Assembly (NCBI GenBank): GCA_950022295.1
Contig: OX465601.1
Location: forward strand, 119,943,501 to 120,007,500
From: Bromus sterilis
Lineage: Eukaryota; Streptophyta; Magnoliopsida; Poales; Poaceae
Direction: 5' to 3'
Length of the DNA: 64,000 nucleotides
Part shown: piece after piece, positions 11,813 to 23,844 of the stretch
How positions within the stretch are numbered: the first letter of the stretch is position 1
Layout: each line of letters begins with the position of its first letter
Notes under the pieces: generated by a model
Told to the model about the DNA's origin: nothing
The model's input: only the letters and a program-made list of their open reading frames with translations
Databases searched by the model: none
Made by a program: the position numbers and the translations under genes

Positions 11813-14800
11813 TGTCGGGACCCAGAATATGCGTATGTAATTCCAGTCACAACTCAATCATATGGAGAGCCGAGAGCCGTACCCACTTGTCTAAACAGAC
11901 AAGGCCAAGCACAAAACACTCTCAGAAAGCATCGTACGTGAGGGGCATCCCATCCAGGCTGGATGATCAACTGAGATGGGTCCTCATTGCCCGCTCACAA
12001 GTCTAAATGATTATGGGTGGTGAAATCCCATACTCATAGACAAGTGGCCTCAACCATATTATCGACTGAATTATAACACTTACATAAACAGACTCCAGCC
12101 CGATCACTTAGTCGGGGTCTCGGGCGGGCTCAATCATACAACAAAGTGTGCCACGTGACAGAGTCACGAGCAATCGTGTCGCGATGCCCCAAGCTGCGCA
12201 CATCTAAGGGCCACTTGGTGTATAAAAGACCGTTGGCAAGAACACAACTAAGCTATCGAACCCCACACTAAGACATGCATGTTATAATCATACACGCAGC
12301 ATATATGTCTAGTGTAAGCAGCAGGTATTCATCACATGAACTATATAAAGTATATCTTTATTGACTTACACATAGAGTACACAAAGACCATGTGACTATG
12401 ATCCATCATGACATCAAACAACAGAAGAAAATTAGGTCGGAGTACAGACAAGTTTAACAAATGTTTTAGAGAAGCCTTGTTCAACATACATGCCCTTCCA
12501 CGAGGGACCAGACGGCTGTCTGGAACTATACTAGCTTAGTCAACATCGAGCTTCAGGAAGGTGTCTCCATCGGGGTCTGGGTTTCCAGCTAAAACATAGA
12601 ATAAGAAAACATGAGTAGAAAGTCGTACTCAGCAAGACTTACATCAGAACTATACTACTCATGCTCAAGTATCAAGGTAAAGGGAGGTGGGGTTTCATCA
12701 TGCAGAAGTGCCAGCTTTGACTTGGCTAGTCCTGTACTACGGGTACCAGACTTGAGGTAAGAAGCGTACACGAGTCCACTACCAAGTCTCCAACCAATAC
12801 ACCACTGTGGATACTTCCTCGACTTCCCCATGAGGAAGCACGCCATAGCACTCACGCTTATCTTGCGAGTTTTAGAGTATCCATTCAAGTTGTCTAATAA
12901 GCAAGCACATCTTTCCAAGTAGTCCATGACCGCGAACGCAGCTATTCGAATAGTTTTTTCACCTTGCCGGGGTGTACCGCTACACACACATGACCAAAAG
13001 TTACCGCCAGGTCTCGGCACCATTCAAGGGGTGTCAGCGAGGATGTTCACCACAACACTTCACCCACAGCTCCGTTCTAGTCCAAGGAGTCAACTGTCTG
13101 AGTTCCAAACCCAACTGGAATTCCGGCCGAGCTTCCAGTCAGGACTCATACCATGTAGGCACGACTGACAAGCCCACCTCGACGGATGGTTCTCCGCTTT
13201 ACAAGCCATGTTCTACAAGCCCTACCATGAATGCCACATTTCATTTCCTTTATCTTTCTATGCATATGCCGAATGGAAAACCCGAACTAGGTGTGACTCC
13301 TGGACTTGGATCGGGGTGAGTTAATAGGTCGAGAGGGGTCAGTGAGCCCAATGTGTGGTTGTACTCTTTTTCTCGGATTACCATAAAAGAACTCAGGCTT
13401 AAGGAGGTGTTCAACGAGACAACCCACTGTGTACTCCTACACAGCCTCTCATCGTTCACCTTGTATTAGGGTAGATTAACCAACGCAGTTTTACTTTCAT
13501 CAACACCATGTTCACTATCATCCCGACTCACATCAAAAGTATCCTCATTGTAAACTCTAAGAATGCAATAAGCAGTTACAGTTGCAGGGGCCACATGATA
13601 TCAATCAACTCCTGTGTCAGCTAGGATTGTGGTTTGCTTACTACTGTGACAAGATGATAGGTCATGCATCCGATATGGGTTCAACTATGCGGTAGAATCG
13701 ATAACAAGGTGATCTCCTAAACATGCATAAGCGCGAATGAGAGGGAAGTGGGATTTTATAGACATGATCAATGGGTTTTGCTTGCCTTGCTGATGATACA
13801 CGGGGTTTAACGGTCTTCTTCGTGGGTGATCACTGTCTCGGAAGCACTATTACCGGCACAATCAACAACAAAGGGGGGCAACATTGAATTTAAATGCACA
13901 AGCACATGACCATGTTGTCCACGATGTGAATGCTACTGATCTGTGATACATTTGATTTAAATGAAGTGTATTGCATTTGAAATGCAAATTCAAACTCCAT
14001 ATGTTGTTCAAATTAGCCAAGTTGCAATTGCTATCGTTTGTCCTTTGTAAACCATCTTGACATGTGTATGATATGCCTCTGATGTTCAAGTGAAATGGTT
14101 TGCATTGCAATGGTTCAAATTGGAATAGCATTTGAATTAATTCCAATTAAACCAAATAGAAAAAGCTACTGGTCCCAATTTAAGATCAACTCAAACATGG
14201 TTTAACGTTGGATATTTGGATAGAGCATTTTCTGCTGATAATTTTTCATATATTATATGTTAAATTTGGAGTTAAAATGAATTTACTATGAATTTATGAA
14301 GTTTTAGCTATTTTCTGAAATTTATGTAATTTCTCTGGAATTATTTTATTTCTGGAAATTCTTTTATTGCATCATCATGACCTCAGCATGACATCAGCAG
14401 GGGGCTGACATGTGGGCCAGGCTTGTCAGCCACAGTGGGTTAATTCCCTATTAATTTAAACTAACAGAGGGTTAGTTAGCTAGGGGGACCCACCTGTCGG
14501 TCACTGTTAGGGGGTTAGTGGCCTAATTAGTTTAGGGCTAATGACGGGCCACGTCATCTCGCCGCCGGTGAACTAGGCTGACGCCGGAGGGCTTGCCGGA
14601 ATGGCCCAAATGGCCAAGGGAGGCGTCCCGTGCTCTCCCGCGTCTAGCCATGCCATTGGGGGGCCAAGTCAAGGCCGGGGAGCATGCCGGGGACGGCTGG
14701 GCGCTGTCTCGGTGGAAAACATCGCCGGGGCTCGAGGAGGAGTGCGCGAAGGGGAAACAGCACGAGGAGCTTACCCCGATGAGGTTGAAGAGGGCGGCGA

Positions 14801-15730
14801 GGCCAGAGATGCAGTGGCGCGGCCAGAATTCGTCGCCGGAGTCAATGGCGGCCGCGGCAAGTCGTTGAAGCGGGCGGCGTTCCTGTGGTGCTTCGGGTCG
14901 AATTGGTGGCGCAGGCTGACGAAGCTGTCGACGAGGAACCTTCTGGACAGTCTAGCTCGCCGGATGGTGGCCGGTGGCCACGCGTTTCGCGGCGGCGCGC
15001 TTCGGCTCGCTTCGGGTCTAGCTCGAAAATGGCGAGGGCGGAGAGGGAGAGCTAGCAAGAGAAGGGGGAGGTGGTGCGGGTTGTTCTGGGCGATGTCGTG
15101 GCGCCAGGAGGGGGGGCAGGGGAGGCGTAGAAGGCCCTCGATGGCGTCCATGGTGCTCGGCTCGCCACCGAGGTGCTTGGAAGCGAGGGGAGGAAGAAGA
15201 CAAGCCCTAGGTGGGCTTGGGATGGGATTTGGCTAGTTGGGCCTGAGGCCTTAGGGGTGTGGGCTGAGGGTTTTCTTTCTATTTTTCCTCTGTTTCTTTT
15301 TGTTTTCTTTTCTGCAATTTGTTCTGTTTTGATAAAACAAATACCAAAACATTTTATAAAAATCCCAAAACTTTAATTTGGACTTATGTGACATATAACT
15401 AGCCACTCCCAAGTTTTGGAGATTTTTTAAATTCAAATAATTTGAATTTCAAATCAAATAGGGATATTATTTACTTTCCAAGCCCTGTTTGGAATTTTTG
15501 AGAAATCTTGGTGCATGCTGTGGGACCCACTTCACTTTATATGTGATCATGCATATTTTTAAGACTTTTAAAAAATACCAGAGGAATTTTTGGAAGCAAT
15601 TTTTTTTCGGACCATTTGAATTAATTTCTTTAGGGTTTTTCTTTTCCCCATTTTTTATTTTCTTTTGAAATTTTTGCATGATGCAAAGGACACTCAAACC
15701 ATAGCACTTACCCAAGTTGGGGTTCTGAAA
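11813..15730 (-). repeat. Element B 3' LTR, subtype X (3918 bp)
   Basis: Runs on the plus strand from tgtcgggacccag to gttggggttctgaaa. The last LTR bases read gaaa where gaca is expected. It has the sense TATA box at 13753-13760 and a GC-rich island at 14520-15240 with ORFs on both strands (for example 14601-15236 and 14771-15151). These lie wholly in LTR sequence, and a splice-donor-like GGTAAGC is at 14769-14775. Pairs with 47026-50947. Confidence 0.85.
13753..13760 (-). promoter_or_regulatory. TATA box of the B 3' LTR
   Basis: TATAAAAT on the minus strand, at the same position and in the same context as in the other LTRs of the family. Confidence 0.5.
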
Positions 15731-16076
15731 ACTCGCCCCCACTCAAAAGAATCTCGTCCCGAGATTCAGAAGTCGTCGGGAGGAAGGAGGGGTACTCGGC
15801 ACGGAGGCGGTCTTCTCGTTCCCATGTGGCTTCTTTCTCGGAGTGGTGTAACCATTGCACTTTCAAAACCTTGATCTTCTGACGACGAGTGACACGCTCT
15901 ATTGAATCAAGAATACGAACAGGGTACTCTCGATAATAAAGGTCATCTTGGAGATCAAGAGTTTCATGGTCTACTTCGCGGATGGGGTCCTAGAAGCAAC
16001 GCCTGATTTGTGACACATGGAATACTTCATGTACTCGGGAAAGGTGCGGGGGTAGTTCAAGTTGGTAGGAAACTTC
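15731..16076 (-). pseudogene. Element B pol C-terminus remnant (GPY/F, chromodomain, PPT)
   Basis: After a stop (GGA to TGA following ILAKR) the minus strand still encodes, with further damage, the chromodomain-like end (YREYPVRILDS, HHSEKEATWERE) and the ESRDEI hairpin at 15749-15767. The polypurine tract AGTGGGGGCGAGT follows and abuts the 3' LTR. The GPY/F motif is degraded to IGTFLI. Confidence 0.7.
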
Positions 16077-17582
16077 TCAACGTTTAGCAAGAATGAGGAA
16101 AGTTCCAATGTAACGTGGGGCCAACTTTCCTTTCATACCGAATCGTTGGGTTACCTTCAGAAGAGTAACCCGAAGGTAAGCCTTCTCATCCAGATTGTAG
16201 CTTTCTTGCCTACGATGACGATCATAGTAGCTTTTCTGACGAGACTGTGCGGATTTCAATCGATCACGAACAATGCGAACTTGCTCTTCTGCTTCCGTGA
16301 TCATATCCGGTCCAAAGAATTGTCTTTCACCGGTTTGTGACCAGTTAAGGGGTGTTCGACATTGTCGTCCATAAAGGAGTTCAAAAGGATCCATGTTCAT
16401 ACTAGATTGGAAACTGTTGTTATAAGAAAATTTGGCAAATGGAAGAGACTTCTCCCAATTCATTTCGAAAGAGATAACACAAGCTCTGAGCATGTCTTCG
16501 AGAATTTGGTTAACCCTTTCAACTTGACCGCTAGACTGAGGATGGAAAGCTGTGCTAAAGGAGAGATGAGTTCCCATAGCATTCTGAAAGCTTCCCCAGA
16601 ATCTAGAGGTGAAAAGGCTACCATGATCAGAATTGATTGCCAAAGGAACACCATGAAGAGACACAATTATTGAGACATACAAGTCCGCTAACTGACTAGC
16701 AGTTATAGAGTCGCGAACGGGAAGGAAGTGAGCAACATTTGAAAGTCGGTCAATGACAACGAAGAAGGCATCATTTCCTTTCTGGGTTTTTGGAAAGCGG
16801 GTGATGAAGTCCATACCGACTTTGTCCCATTTACACTCGGAAATAGGCAAAGGTTGAAGAGTACCAGCAGGTCTTTGGTGTTCGGCTTTAATGCGACGAC
16901 AAACATCACATTCGGCAACAAATCGAGCAATGTCTCTCTTCATCCTAGTCCACCAAAATCTCTGGCGTAGATCTCGGTACATTTTTGTGCTACCGGGATG
17001 AATCGAGAGGGGTGTGTCATGGGCTTCTTTAAGGATGAGTTTCCTTAGTTCCCTATTCTTAGGTACTACCAAACGATTTCCAAAGAATACCGTTCCTTTG
17101 CTATCGGTGGAGAAACATTTAGCATCTCCGCTAGCAATGTTCTCCTTGATCCGGCGAACACCTCGTGCACGCCTTTGGGCAACTATGATTTGATCCTCAA
17201 AAGTTGGTTTCGCCACCAAGGTAGAAAGATAGCCATGAGGAACAATATCGAGGTTGAGCTTTCGAAATTCCTCATGAAGAAGTGGCTGATACTGTTGTAA
17301 CATGAGGTTGTTACAATACGACTTACGACTTAGTGCATCAGCCATGACATTGGCTTTGCCTGGGGTGAAAGAAATTCGTAATAAGTAATCTTTTATCAAC
17401 TCAGTCCAGCGTCTTTGCCTGAGATTAAGATATGGATGGATGAAAATATATTTGAGGCTTTGGTGGTCGGAATAGATCTCACAACGATTACCAAGGAGGT
17501 AATGTCTCCAAGCTGTTACGGCATAAACTACGGCAGCGAGTTCAAGATCATGGGTAGGATAGTTCTCTTCATGTGGACGCAA
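16077..17582 (-). pseudogene. Element B RNase H end and integrase
   Basis: A 501-aa open stretch in the same frame as the RT piece upstream, split from it by TAG in place of CAG (LRPHEEN context, just before 17582). It covers the RNase H C-part (HDLELAAVVYAV, DALSRKSY), the HHCC zinc domain (HPGSTKMYRDLRQRFWW, ECDVCRRIKAEH) and the integrase core with Asp (GMDFITRFP), Asp (INSDHGSLFTS) and Glu (GQVERVNQILEDM). Its 3' half descends from element X and is very close to A over 1344-1960. It ends at a stop in the integrase tail. Confidence 0.82.
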
Positions 17583-18596
17583 CTAGCGTGAAGCATAAGC
17601 TACCACATGTCTATCTTGCATAAGTATGCATCCTAACCCTTGCCGTGAAGCGTCACAATAGATCTCGAAATCCCTTTTGGTGTCTGGAGGCGCAAGTACG
17701 GGTGCAGAAGTCAATCTTCTTTTCAGCTCTTGAAAGCTTTCCTCGCACTTGGGGGTCCATTCGAATTTCTTATCTTTCTTGAGGAGTTCAGTCAGAGGCT
17801 TTGCAACTTTGGAGAAGTTCTCAACGAAGCAGCGACAATAGCTTGCTAGGCCAAGAAAACTCCAAACTTTCTTAACCGATTCAGGTGGAGTCCAGTCAAG
17901 GACGGCCTGAACTCTCTCGGGATTGACAGCAATGCCTTTTGCAGAAATCACGTGGCCTAAGTAGGTCACTTCTGGTAGCCAGAATTCACAGTTAGAGAAT
18001 TTGGCATAAAGGCGATGCTCTCGAAGTTTCATCAATACCAGCCTAAGATGCTCGGCATGTTCTTCTTCGTTCCTCGAGTATATAAGTATGTCATCGAGGT
18101 AAACCACGACGAACTTGTCCAAATACTCCATGAAGATCGAGTTCATCATGCGTGAAAAAGTAGCAGGGGCATTGGTTAAACCGAAGGACATGACGGTGAA
18201 CTCGTAAAGACCATATCGAGTACTGAATGCCGTTTTTGGAATGTCCTCGTTTCTGATTTTGATTTGATGATAGCCTAATCTCAAATCCATCTTGGAGAAG
18301 ATAGAGGATCCAGCAAGTTGATCATAAAGATCATTGATCCTGGGAAGTGGGTACTTGTTCTTTATCGTCGCTAGATTTAGCGGGCGATAATCTACGCACA
18401 TCCTTTCTGTTCCATCTTTCTTCGTTACGAACAAAACGGGGCAACCCCATGGCGATGAGCTAGGGCGGATGAAGCCTTTTGCCAACAAAGATTCAAGTTG
18501 GATTTTAAGCTCAGCTAACTCACGTGGGGCCATTTTTATGGGCGTTTGGAAATTGGGGCGGTGCCTGGGGCAAGATCTACAATGAATTCTACACAT
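17583..18596 (-). pseudogene. Element B reverse transcriptase and RNase H start
   Basis: 337 aa: RT (GFIRPSSSPWGCPVLFV, CVDYRPLNLATIKNKYPLP, KMDLRLGYHQIKI, YLDDILIYSRNEEEH with the catalytic Asp pair near 18085-18101, TYLGHVIS) followed by the RNase H start (DFEIYCDASRQGLG). It overlaps the protease ORF because one base is missing at cgcccataaaaatggcc; element A has the extra base and reads RPYKMAP. The same deletion occurs in C. Most of this ORF lies in the 1222-bp tract identical to C, so the first residues (MCRIHCRS) are a frame artefact, not a start. Confidence 0.85.
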
Positions 18597-18946
18597 CTGT
18601 CAGGAGGCATTCCTGGCAGTTCTTTAGGAAAGACGTCCGGGAAGTCACGAACCACCGGAATATCTTCAAGGTCAGGAAGGGGAAGCACATTCAAAGTATG
18701 CATCTGGATTCTAGAACTGGGTGAGGTGTAGTCAATTGTCTGGCCTGAAGGATGGGTAAGTTTAACTGACTTGGCTTTACAATCAAGGAAAGCATTCTGT
18801 CTTGATAACCAATCCATTCCTAGGATGACATCAATGTCTGAAGACTTGAGGGATATAAGAGAAGCAAGGAATACTAAACCCTCAATTTCAATTTGATTGC
18901 CATGGATTACTCTATTAGTTTGCCACTTTGAACCAGGAGTTTGGAT
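17725..18946. repeat. 1222-bp inverted identical tract (B copy); likely inversion breakpoint
   Basis: The reverse complement matches 52691-53912 at every base I compared line by line. It covers the end of protease, all of RT and the start of RNase H, including a shared 1-bp frameshift. The first mismatches are at 17724/53913 and 18947/52690, and beyond them differences come every few tens of bases. Element A differs from both within the tract, so this is not simple conservation. Confidence 0.85.
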
Positions 18947-19516
18947 GATCATTGGAGAAAACATTTCTTCAAAAGGGAACTCATGCTGAAGTGCATAACT
19001 CTCCGACATGAATGAATGAGAGGCTCCTGGATCGAAAAGAACGGAGGCGGAAACATGATTGACTGGGAGCGTACCAAGGATAACGTCAGAGGTATCAATA
19101 GCTTCCTCAACTGAGATTTGGTTCACACAACCACCAACAGTGGCTAAGGATTTTTCTTGCAAGGAGTTGGAGGTTGATTTCTGTGAAGACTTAGCTTTGG
19201 AAGACTTGGGTAGGGTGGCATCATGTCTTGGACGAGGATCAACTTTCACCGACAAAGAAAATTTTCGTGCGATGTGGCCAGGCTGACCACACTTGTAGCA
19301 AACTCTGGTGTCAGGGGGTGGAGCAAGCATGGCAGGCTCAATACCATAACTGTTGGGATTCGTGTTTGGTGGAGGAGGTTGAGGCACCATATAGGATGGC
19401 CTTGAAATAAGGTGTGAAGGAATGGCACTAGTTGGAATCCATATCCGGCGTTTCTGAGGGGTCGAGCTAGAAGATGGAGCAAACTCACGAGCTTGCTTGC
19501 GAGACTCTTCGAACAC
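18536..19516 (-). pseudogene. Element B gag C-part, zinc knuckle and protease
   Basis: 326 aa: end of gag, a zinc knuckle reading CYKCGQPGHIARKF (last Cys changed to Phe by one base, so it cannot bind zinc normally), a Lys/Ser-rich linker, and an aspartic protease with LFDPGASHSFMS near 19025-19045 and DVILGMDWLS. It ends at KRP where the 1-bp deletion throws RT out of frame. The first Met is internal; upstream gag is in 19616-20217. Confidence 0.82.
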
Positions 19517-19615
19517 CTCATTGCCATACTCAGCTCTGAAGGATCTATTGACTAAATCCTCAAAGTTGACAAACTCATGAAGATTGAGATCATGACGAAT
19601 AATAGGGCTAAGTCC

Positions 19616-19858
19616 CTAGCGGAACCTTGCTTGCTTCCTAGCATTAGTGGATATCTCCTCTTGGGCATAACAAGCAAGACGGTTGAACTCAGTCATATAC
19701 TCATGGATGGACATATCTCCCTGAGTTAGATTGAAAAACTCTTCCTTCTTTCTTTCCATCATCTCATCCAGAATGTGGTACCCTCGGAAGGCATCAGGAA
19801 ATTGCTGCCAAGTCACTACGTGACCATCAGGTTGCATACAACATAGTTCTCCCACCAT
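19616..19858 (-). pseudogene. Element B gag middle part
   Basis: This holds the second half of the gag domain (GYHILDEMMERKKEEF, SIHEYMTEFNRLA). It is in the same frame as 18536-19516 but separated by a TAG at 19617-19619 and shifted relative to the gag N-part, which it overlaps near 19816-19858 (an indel in the GEWWENYV region). Confidence 0.75.
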
Positions 19859-20217
19859 TCACCAGCAGCACCTTCCATGAAGTATACCGCAAACATCACA
19901 CGATCATTGGGAGCAACATGCGCCGTCTCAAGCTTACGCTCGATGGAATGGAGCCAATCATCGGCTTCAAGGGGCTCAGAAGAACATAGAAATACCGGTG
20001 GCTTGAGGAGGATGAAATCCTGAATGATGACAACCACATTGTGCTGACGAGCGGTATTCTTCTCGATGAGCTCCAGAAGGCGTGTTTGATCACGTCGATT
20101 CCGTTCAGCTTCCATCATGATTTCTGCCGCAGAAGGCGGTGGTGGAGGTTCATCATTAATTCGATTCCGACCACGGTCTAGATTGCGACGAACAGCACTA
20201 CGAGTTCCACCTGGCAT
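19816..20217 (-). pseudogene. Element B gag N-terminus
   Basis: 133 aa from the authentic start ATG at 20217 (MPGGTRSAVRRN), with the Pro-rich PPPPPSAAE stretch and the gag-domain start (FLCSSEPLEADDWLHSIER, EGAAGEWWENYV), then a frameshift. Of the three sister elements, only this one keeps the native gag start open. Confidence 0.82.
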
Positions 20218-20688
20218 CCAGTGTGATAAAAATCAACAATCAGAACAGGTTTTACGATGGAAACAAAGACAAGAGGACATGACTAGGAGGAAAAGATTGT
20301 AATGCAAAGGCAAATATTCATAGAAACACGGGATAAATCAGGCAGCATAACGGCTACAGCGGGATGCAAAATGAAATAACCTTGCGGAGATTGGACAGAA
20401 CTTCCTGAAGGAACTCAACAACAAGATGACTCTAGACGACCACAACAATCCTACGGCTAGAAAGAAGCAAACAACGAGATGTTCTAGTAAGACATAGAAG
20501 AGACTAGTCCTATCTTCCCGTAGAAAAGATGAGGGTGACTCTGAACTCAGATCGATGAGGATAAGGAGAAAAAGAAGCCTTACGTTGTTCCCTTTATACC
20601 AAACTAACTATATAACTACAGAATGCTAGACTCGACTTTGACCAAGGGTTGAATAATCCTACAGACAGTCCTGCTCTGATACCAAGTC
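20218..20688 (-). other. Element B leader and primer-binding site
   Basis: Non-coding leader. GCTCTGATACCA at 20673-20684 is the Met-tRNA primer site in reverse, four bases from the LTR end at 20689. A region with the same content occurs again at 21091-21355 inside the LTR. Confidence 0.8.
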
Positions 20689-21090
20689 TGTCGGGACCCG
20701 GGGTTTGCGTATGTAATTCCAGTCACAACTCAATCATATGGAGAGTCGAGAGCCGTACCCACTTGTCTAAGCAGACAAGGCCAAGAACAGAACACTCTCA
20801 GAAAGCATCATACGTGAGGGGCATCCCATCCAGGACGGATGATCAACTGAGATGGGTCCTCATCGCCCGCTCACAACTCTAAGTGATTATGGGTGGTGAA
20901 ATCCCATACTCATAGACAAGTCGCCTCAACCATATTATCGATTGGATTATAACACTTACATAAACAGGCTCTATCCCGATCACTTAGTCGGGGTCTCGGG
21001 CGGGCTTAATCATACAACAAAGTGTGCCACTTGACATAGCCACGAGCAATCACAATTCGATGCCCCAAGCTGAGCACATCTAAGGGCCAC

Positions 21091-21355
21091 GATGACTCTA
21101 GACGACCAAAAGAATCCTACCTCTACAAAGAAGCAAACAACAAGATGTTCTAGTAAGACATAGAAGAGCCTAGTCCTATCATCCCGTAGAAAAGATGAGG
21201 GTGACTCAGAAATCAGATCGATGAGGATAAGGAGAAAAAGAAGCCTTACGTTGTTCCCTTTATACCCAAGTAACTATATAACTATAGAATGCTAGACTCG
21301 ACTTCGACCAAGGGTTGAATAATCCTACAGACAGTCCTGCCCTGATACCCCAGTC
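21091..21355 (-). other. Leader and degraded primer site captured inside the B 5' LTR
   Basis: Matches the leader upstream of gag (gtcgtctagagtcatcg, gggtataaaggg). The primer site reads gccctgatacccc on the plus strand, two changes from gctctgatacca. The junction with the LTR tail shares 3 bp (gtg) with both parents. Confidence 0.75.
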
Positions 21356-23189
21356 TGTCGGGACCCGGGGTTTGCATATGTAATTCCAGTCACAACTCAA
21401 TCATATGGAGAGCCGAGAGCCATACCCACTTGTCTAAGCATACAAGGCGAAGCACAGAACACTCTCAGAAAGCATCGTACGTGAGGGGCATCCCATCCAG
21501 GCCGGATGATCAACTGGGATGGGTCCTCATCGCCCGTTCATAAGTCTAAATGATTATGGGTGGTGAAATCCCATACTCATAGACAAGTCGCCTCAACCAT
21601 ATTATCGATTGAATTATAACACTTACATAAACAGACTCCAGCCCGATCACTTAGTCGGGGTCTCGGGCGGGCTCAATCATACAACAAAGTGTGCATGTGA
21701 CAGAGTCACGAGCAATCGCATCGCGATGCCCCAAGCTGCGCACATCTAAGGGCCACATGGTGTATAAAAGACCGCCGGCAAGAACACAACTAAGCTATCG
21801 AACCCCACACTAACACATGCATGTTATAATCATACACGCAGCATACATGTCTAGTGTAAACAGCAGGTACACATTGCATGAACGCAGCATATATCTTTAT
21901 TGACTTACACATAGAGCATACAAAGATCACATGTCTGTGATCAACATTACATCATACAACGGAAGCAAATTTGGCTTAGAGAAGCCTTGTTCAACATACA
22001 TGCCCTTCTATGAGGGACCAGACTGCTGTCAGAGAACTGTACTAGCTTAGTCAACGTCGACCTTCAGGAAGGTGAGTCCATCGGGTCTGGGTTTCCATCT
22101 AAAACATAGAATAATCAAACGTGATTACAAAGTCGTACTCAGCAAGACTTACATCAAAACTATACTACTCATGCTCAAGTTTCAAGGTAATGGGAGGTGG
22201 GGTTTCAACATGCAGAAGTACCAGCTTTGACTTGGCTAGTCCTGTACTACGAATACCAGAAAGAGGTAAGGAGCGTAGACGAGTCCACTACCAAGTCTCC
22301 AACAAATACACCACTATGGTTACTTCCTCGAATTCCCCACGAGGAGCACACCATAGCACTCACACTTATCTTGCGAGTTTTAGAAGTATCCATTCAAGTT
22401 GTTTAATAATCAAGCACAGCTTTCCAAGTAGTCCATTACCGCGGACGCGGCTATTCGAATAGTTTGTTAACCCTACAGGGGTGTACCGCTACACACACAT
22501 CACCATCAGTTACCGCCAGGTCTCGTCACCATTCAAGGGGTGCCGGCGAGGATGTTCACCACAAAACTTAGCCCACAACTCCGTTCTAGTCCAAGGAGTC
22601 AACTGTCTGAGTTCCAAACCCAACTGGAATTCTGGCCGAGCTTCTAGTCATGACTCAAACCATGTAGGCACGACTGAGAATCCCACCTCGACGGACGGTT
22701 CTCCGCTTGACAAGCCATGTTCTACAAGCCCTACCATGAATGCCACATTTCATTTCCTTTATCTTTCTATGCATATGCGGAATGGAAAACCCGAACTAGG
22801 TGTGACTCCTAGACTTGGATCGGGGTGAGTTAATAGGTCGAGAGGGGTCATTGAGCCCAATGTGTGCTTGTACTCTTTGTCTCGGATTACCATACAAGAA
22901 CTCGGGCTTAAGGCGGTGTTCAACAAGACAACCCACTGTGTACTACTACACAGCCTCTCATCGTTCACCTTGTATTAGGGTAGATTCACCAACACAGTTT
23001 CACTTTCATCAACACCATGTTCACTATCATCCTGACTCACAACAAAAGTATCCTCATTGTAAACTCTAAGAATGCAATAAGAAGTAACAGTTGCAAGGGC
23101 CACATGATATCATTCAACTCCTATGTCAGCTAGGATTGTGGTTTGCTTACTACAATGACAAGATGATAGGTCATGCATCGGATATGGGT

Positions 23190-23408
23190 TCAACTATGCG
23201 GTAGAATCGATAACAAGGTGATCATCCTAATCAATGCATAAGAGAGACTGAGAGGGAAGTGGGATTCTATAGACATGATCAATGGGGTTTTCTTACCTTG
23301 CTGACGAGGTTCAGTATCGGGGTCTTCAACGAAGGGGGTGGCCTCCGGTTCCGGCTCCACCTCTATTCGAGCAAACATCACAAACATTGCAATCAATATA
23401 ATGTACAA
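23190..23408 (-). other. Small LTR ORF with hydrophobic start and EPEPE motif
   Basis: 72 aa on the minus strand: MYIILIAMFVMFARIEVEPE, then acidic/Pro-rich sequence. A diverged copy is in the C 3' LTR (about 57627-57755, start ATG changed to TTG), and a possible relative is in the E LTR at 32878-33120. X and A lack it. Expression is unknown. Confidence 0.3.
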
Positions 23409-23820
23409 TGCACAATCACATGATCAAGTTGTAGAACATGATGTATATGGTGCTGATGTGTTGCAAATTCAATTTAATTGAAGTGTATTGCAAAAGGTTT
23501 GCAAGTTCAAACTTCAAATTCAAATTCAAATTATGCAATATGCATGTTTTCTACTGTTCACCCATTTTAAAATGGTCAAACTTATAAACAAGTTGCATAT
23601 TCATAATCCTTGCATTTTCTGATAATTTTTGACATATTATATGCCCCATTTGGAGTTATGGTTAATTAATTTTTAATTTCCAAAGTTTATATGATTTTCT
23701 GCAATTTTCTGATTTTCTTTTTAATCTGGAAAAGAGTTTATGGCGTCATGCTAGTGTCATGCTGACGCAAAGGGGGGGGCTGACATGTGGGTCAGGCTTG
23801 TCAGCCACAGTGGGTTAATT

Positions 23821-23844
23821 CCCTCTGTTTAATTAAACAGAGGG
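23821..23844. other. Perfect 24-bp palindrome in U3 (Y copy)
   Basis: Two perfect 12-bp arms, CCCTCTGTTTAA and TTAAACAGAGGG. X and A LTRs have palindromes with different arms at the same place. Confidence 0.6.

Noticed and set aside
14601..15236. 211-aa ORF on the plus strand
   Set aside because: Lies inside the B 3' LTR GC-rich island, antisense to the element, with no domain; long only because the region is GC-rich.
20689..21360. Separate solo LTR insertion next to B
   Set aside because: No target duplication at the junction, leader sequence continues directly, and the same junction exists in C; a tandem duplication inside the parent LTR fits better.
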